This document shows positions 47,431-47,745 of a DNA stretch of 47,745 nucleotides, piece by piece. The DNA is taken from assembly GCF_032854445.1 (NCBI RefSeq), contig NW_027018277.1, positions 1 to 47,745 of the forward strand, written 5' to 3'. The notes under the pieces are model-generated. The model searched no databases and had not been told where the DNA came from. It saw nothing but the letters and a program-made list of their open reading frames with translations. The translations under genes were made by a program, and so were the position numbers. Origin of the DNA: Liolophura sinensis. Lineage: Eukaryota; Mollusca; Polyplacophora; Chitonida; Chitonidae. The stretch's first letter is position 1. Each line of letters opens with the position of its first letter.

Positions 47431-47745
47431 GGAAACCAGGGAAATTTGCAATTTTTTAAACAGCTGCCGATGCCTGGCCCAATTCCGCAACTATTAGAAC
47501 CTTATAGATGTGGTTCAGTGATCAGTTGTACTTTTTACAGCAGACTGTATCTAGTACATTGTGTTTTTTATGTACGAATGGTGTGGTTTTTCTACACGTA
47601 GATAAAGACATTGAGATTGTCTTGGACTTAAAAGTAAGACAATTGCTGGATGAGTTAAATGGGCTTAGCCCAAAGATTTGACGTCTTCTGGGCTACCGAA
47701 GGGCATATAACGTATAGTTAAAAGTTGAATATAGTAACGACCAGT
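47431..47745 (+). repeat. Partial satellite monomer at the right window edge (H4)
   Basis: The first 315 bases of an H4 monomer, with CCGCAACTATTAG and GGGCATATAACG. It ends at the CCAGT of the CCAGTCGCGATTG segment. The array evidently continues beyond the window. Confidence 0.93.

Larger units (their letters stand above)
1..47745 (+). repeat. Tandem satellite array, about 550-bp monomer, 87 copies, all in one orientation
   Basis: The same unit recurs from the first to the last base. The landmark GGAAACCAGG (or a one-base variant) occurs 87 times between 111 and 47431, mean spacing 550.2 bp; most spacings are 549-551, extremes 547 and 557. Every monomer has the same order of sub-elements: CCATGG landmark, T-rich tract, GGTTCAGTGATCAG or GGGTCAGTG version, TTTTTACAGCAGACTG, TAGATAAAGACATTG, GGGCTTAGCCC, GACGTCTTCTGGGC, CCAGTCGCGATTG, A-tract cluster, CCGCGTTGCTCTCC, CAATTG, AATGATCATT, GTCACGTG. 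Adjacent monomers differ at many diagnostic sites, while monomers in equivalent HOR positions are nearly identical. No unrelated sequence interrupts the array and neither array edge is in the window. The family is not one I recognise; the eukaryotic satellite assignment rests on structure. Confidence 0.97.
40923..47745 (+). repeat. Long satellite duplicate, copy 2 (partner 23,863-30,686)
   Basis: This is the second copy of the near-identical 6.8-kb segment. It begins inside monomer 75, just after the GATCAG that is shortened in copy 1, and is cut by the window end. It comprises the second half of H8, all of block D (H1-H8) and H1-H4 of block E, with H4 incomplete. Confidence 0.92.

Noticed and set aside
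1-47745. CRISPR array or bacterial repeat region
   Set aside because: The repeat covers the whole 550-bp period with no unique spacers, and there are no genes of a bacterial type.
1-47745. Ribosomal DNA or histone gene tandem array
   Set aside because: A 550-bp unit without rRNA-like, tRNA-like or histone-like sequence; no long conserved frame.

Overview
The window is one uninterrupted tandem satellite DNA array. A unit of about 550 bp is repeated head to tail, always in the orientation given. Using the landmark GGAAACCAGG (with its CCATGG) as phase marker, I count 87 landmarks from 111 to 47431. That gives 86 complete monomers averaging 550.2 bp, plus a partial monomer at each end. I see no sequence foreign to the repeat: no gene, RNA gene, transposon insertion, CRISPR array, gap or array boundary. 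Hand-counted G+C of one monomer is about 41%, and it keeps about 21 CpGs, close to expectation. A long homogeneous array of this kind means eukaryotic heterochromatin (pericentromeric, centromeric or subtelomeric). The near-expected CpG fits a lightly methylated genome such as many invertebrates, but the species cannot be named from this sequence, and I do not recognise the satellite family.

Layout. 1-3.3 kb: monomers with many single-base indels, otherwise matching the cleaner copies at 3.3-5.0 kb. 3.3-20.8 kb: a mosaic of several monomer classes with local, irregular higher-order repeats (shifts of 2, 4, 6, 7 and 8 monomers). 20.8-23.86 kb: a second indel-rich patch that partly duplicates 17.1-18.5 kb. 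23.86-47.7 kb: a regular higher-order repeat (HOR) of 8 monomers (H1-H8, about 4.40 kb), seen as blocks A, B, a disturbed block C, a five-monomer part block, D, and the start of E. The 8-mer is nested: H1-H2-H3 resembles H4-H5-H6, and H7-H8 looks like a trimer that lost its third member. Blocks A plus most of B (23,863-about 30,686) recur almost base for base at 40,923-47,745, offset by 17,060 bp (31 monomers).

Inside each monomer the recurring small elements are: a cluster of palindromes ending in GTCACGTG; an imperfect hairpin around GACGTC; and a run of A-tracts. Short open frames occur by chance or as possible traces of an old coding fragment. None is conserved as a gene: the stops and frame breaks recur in nearly all copies. 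Nothing here works as an operon or pathway. The biology is that of satellite turnover (unequal exchange, conversion, amplification) and possibly centromere or heterochromatin function, which the sequence alone cannot prove.
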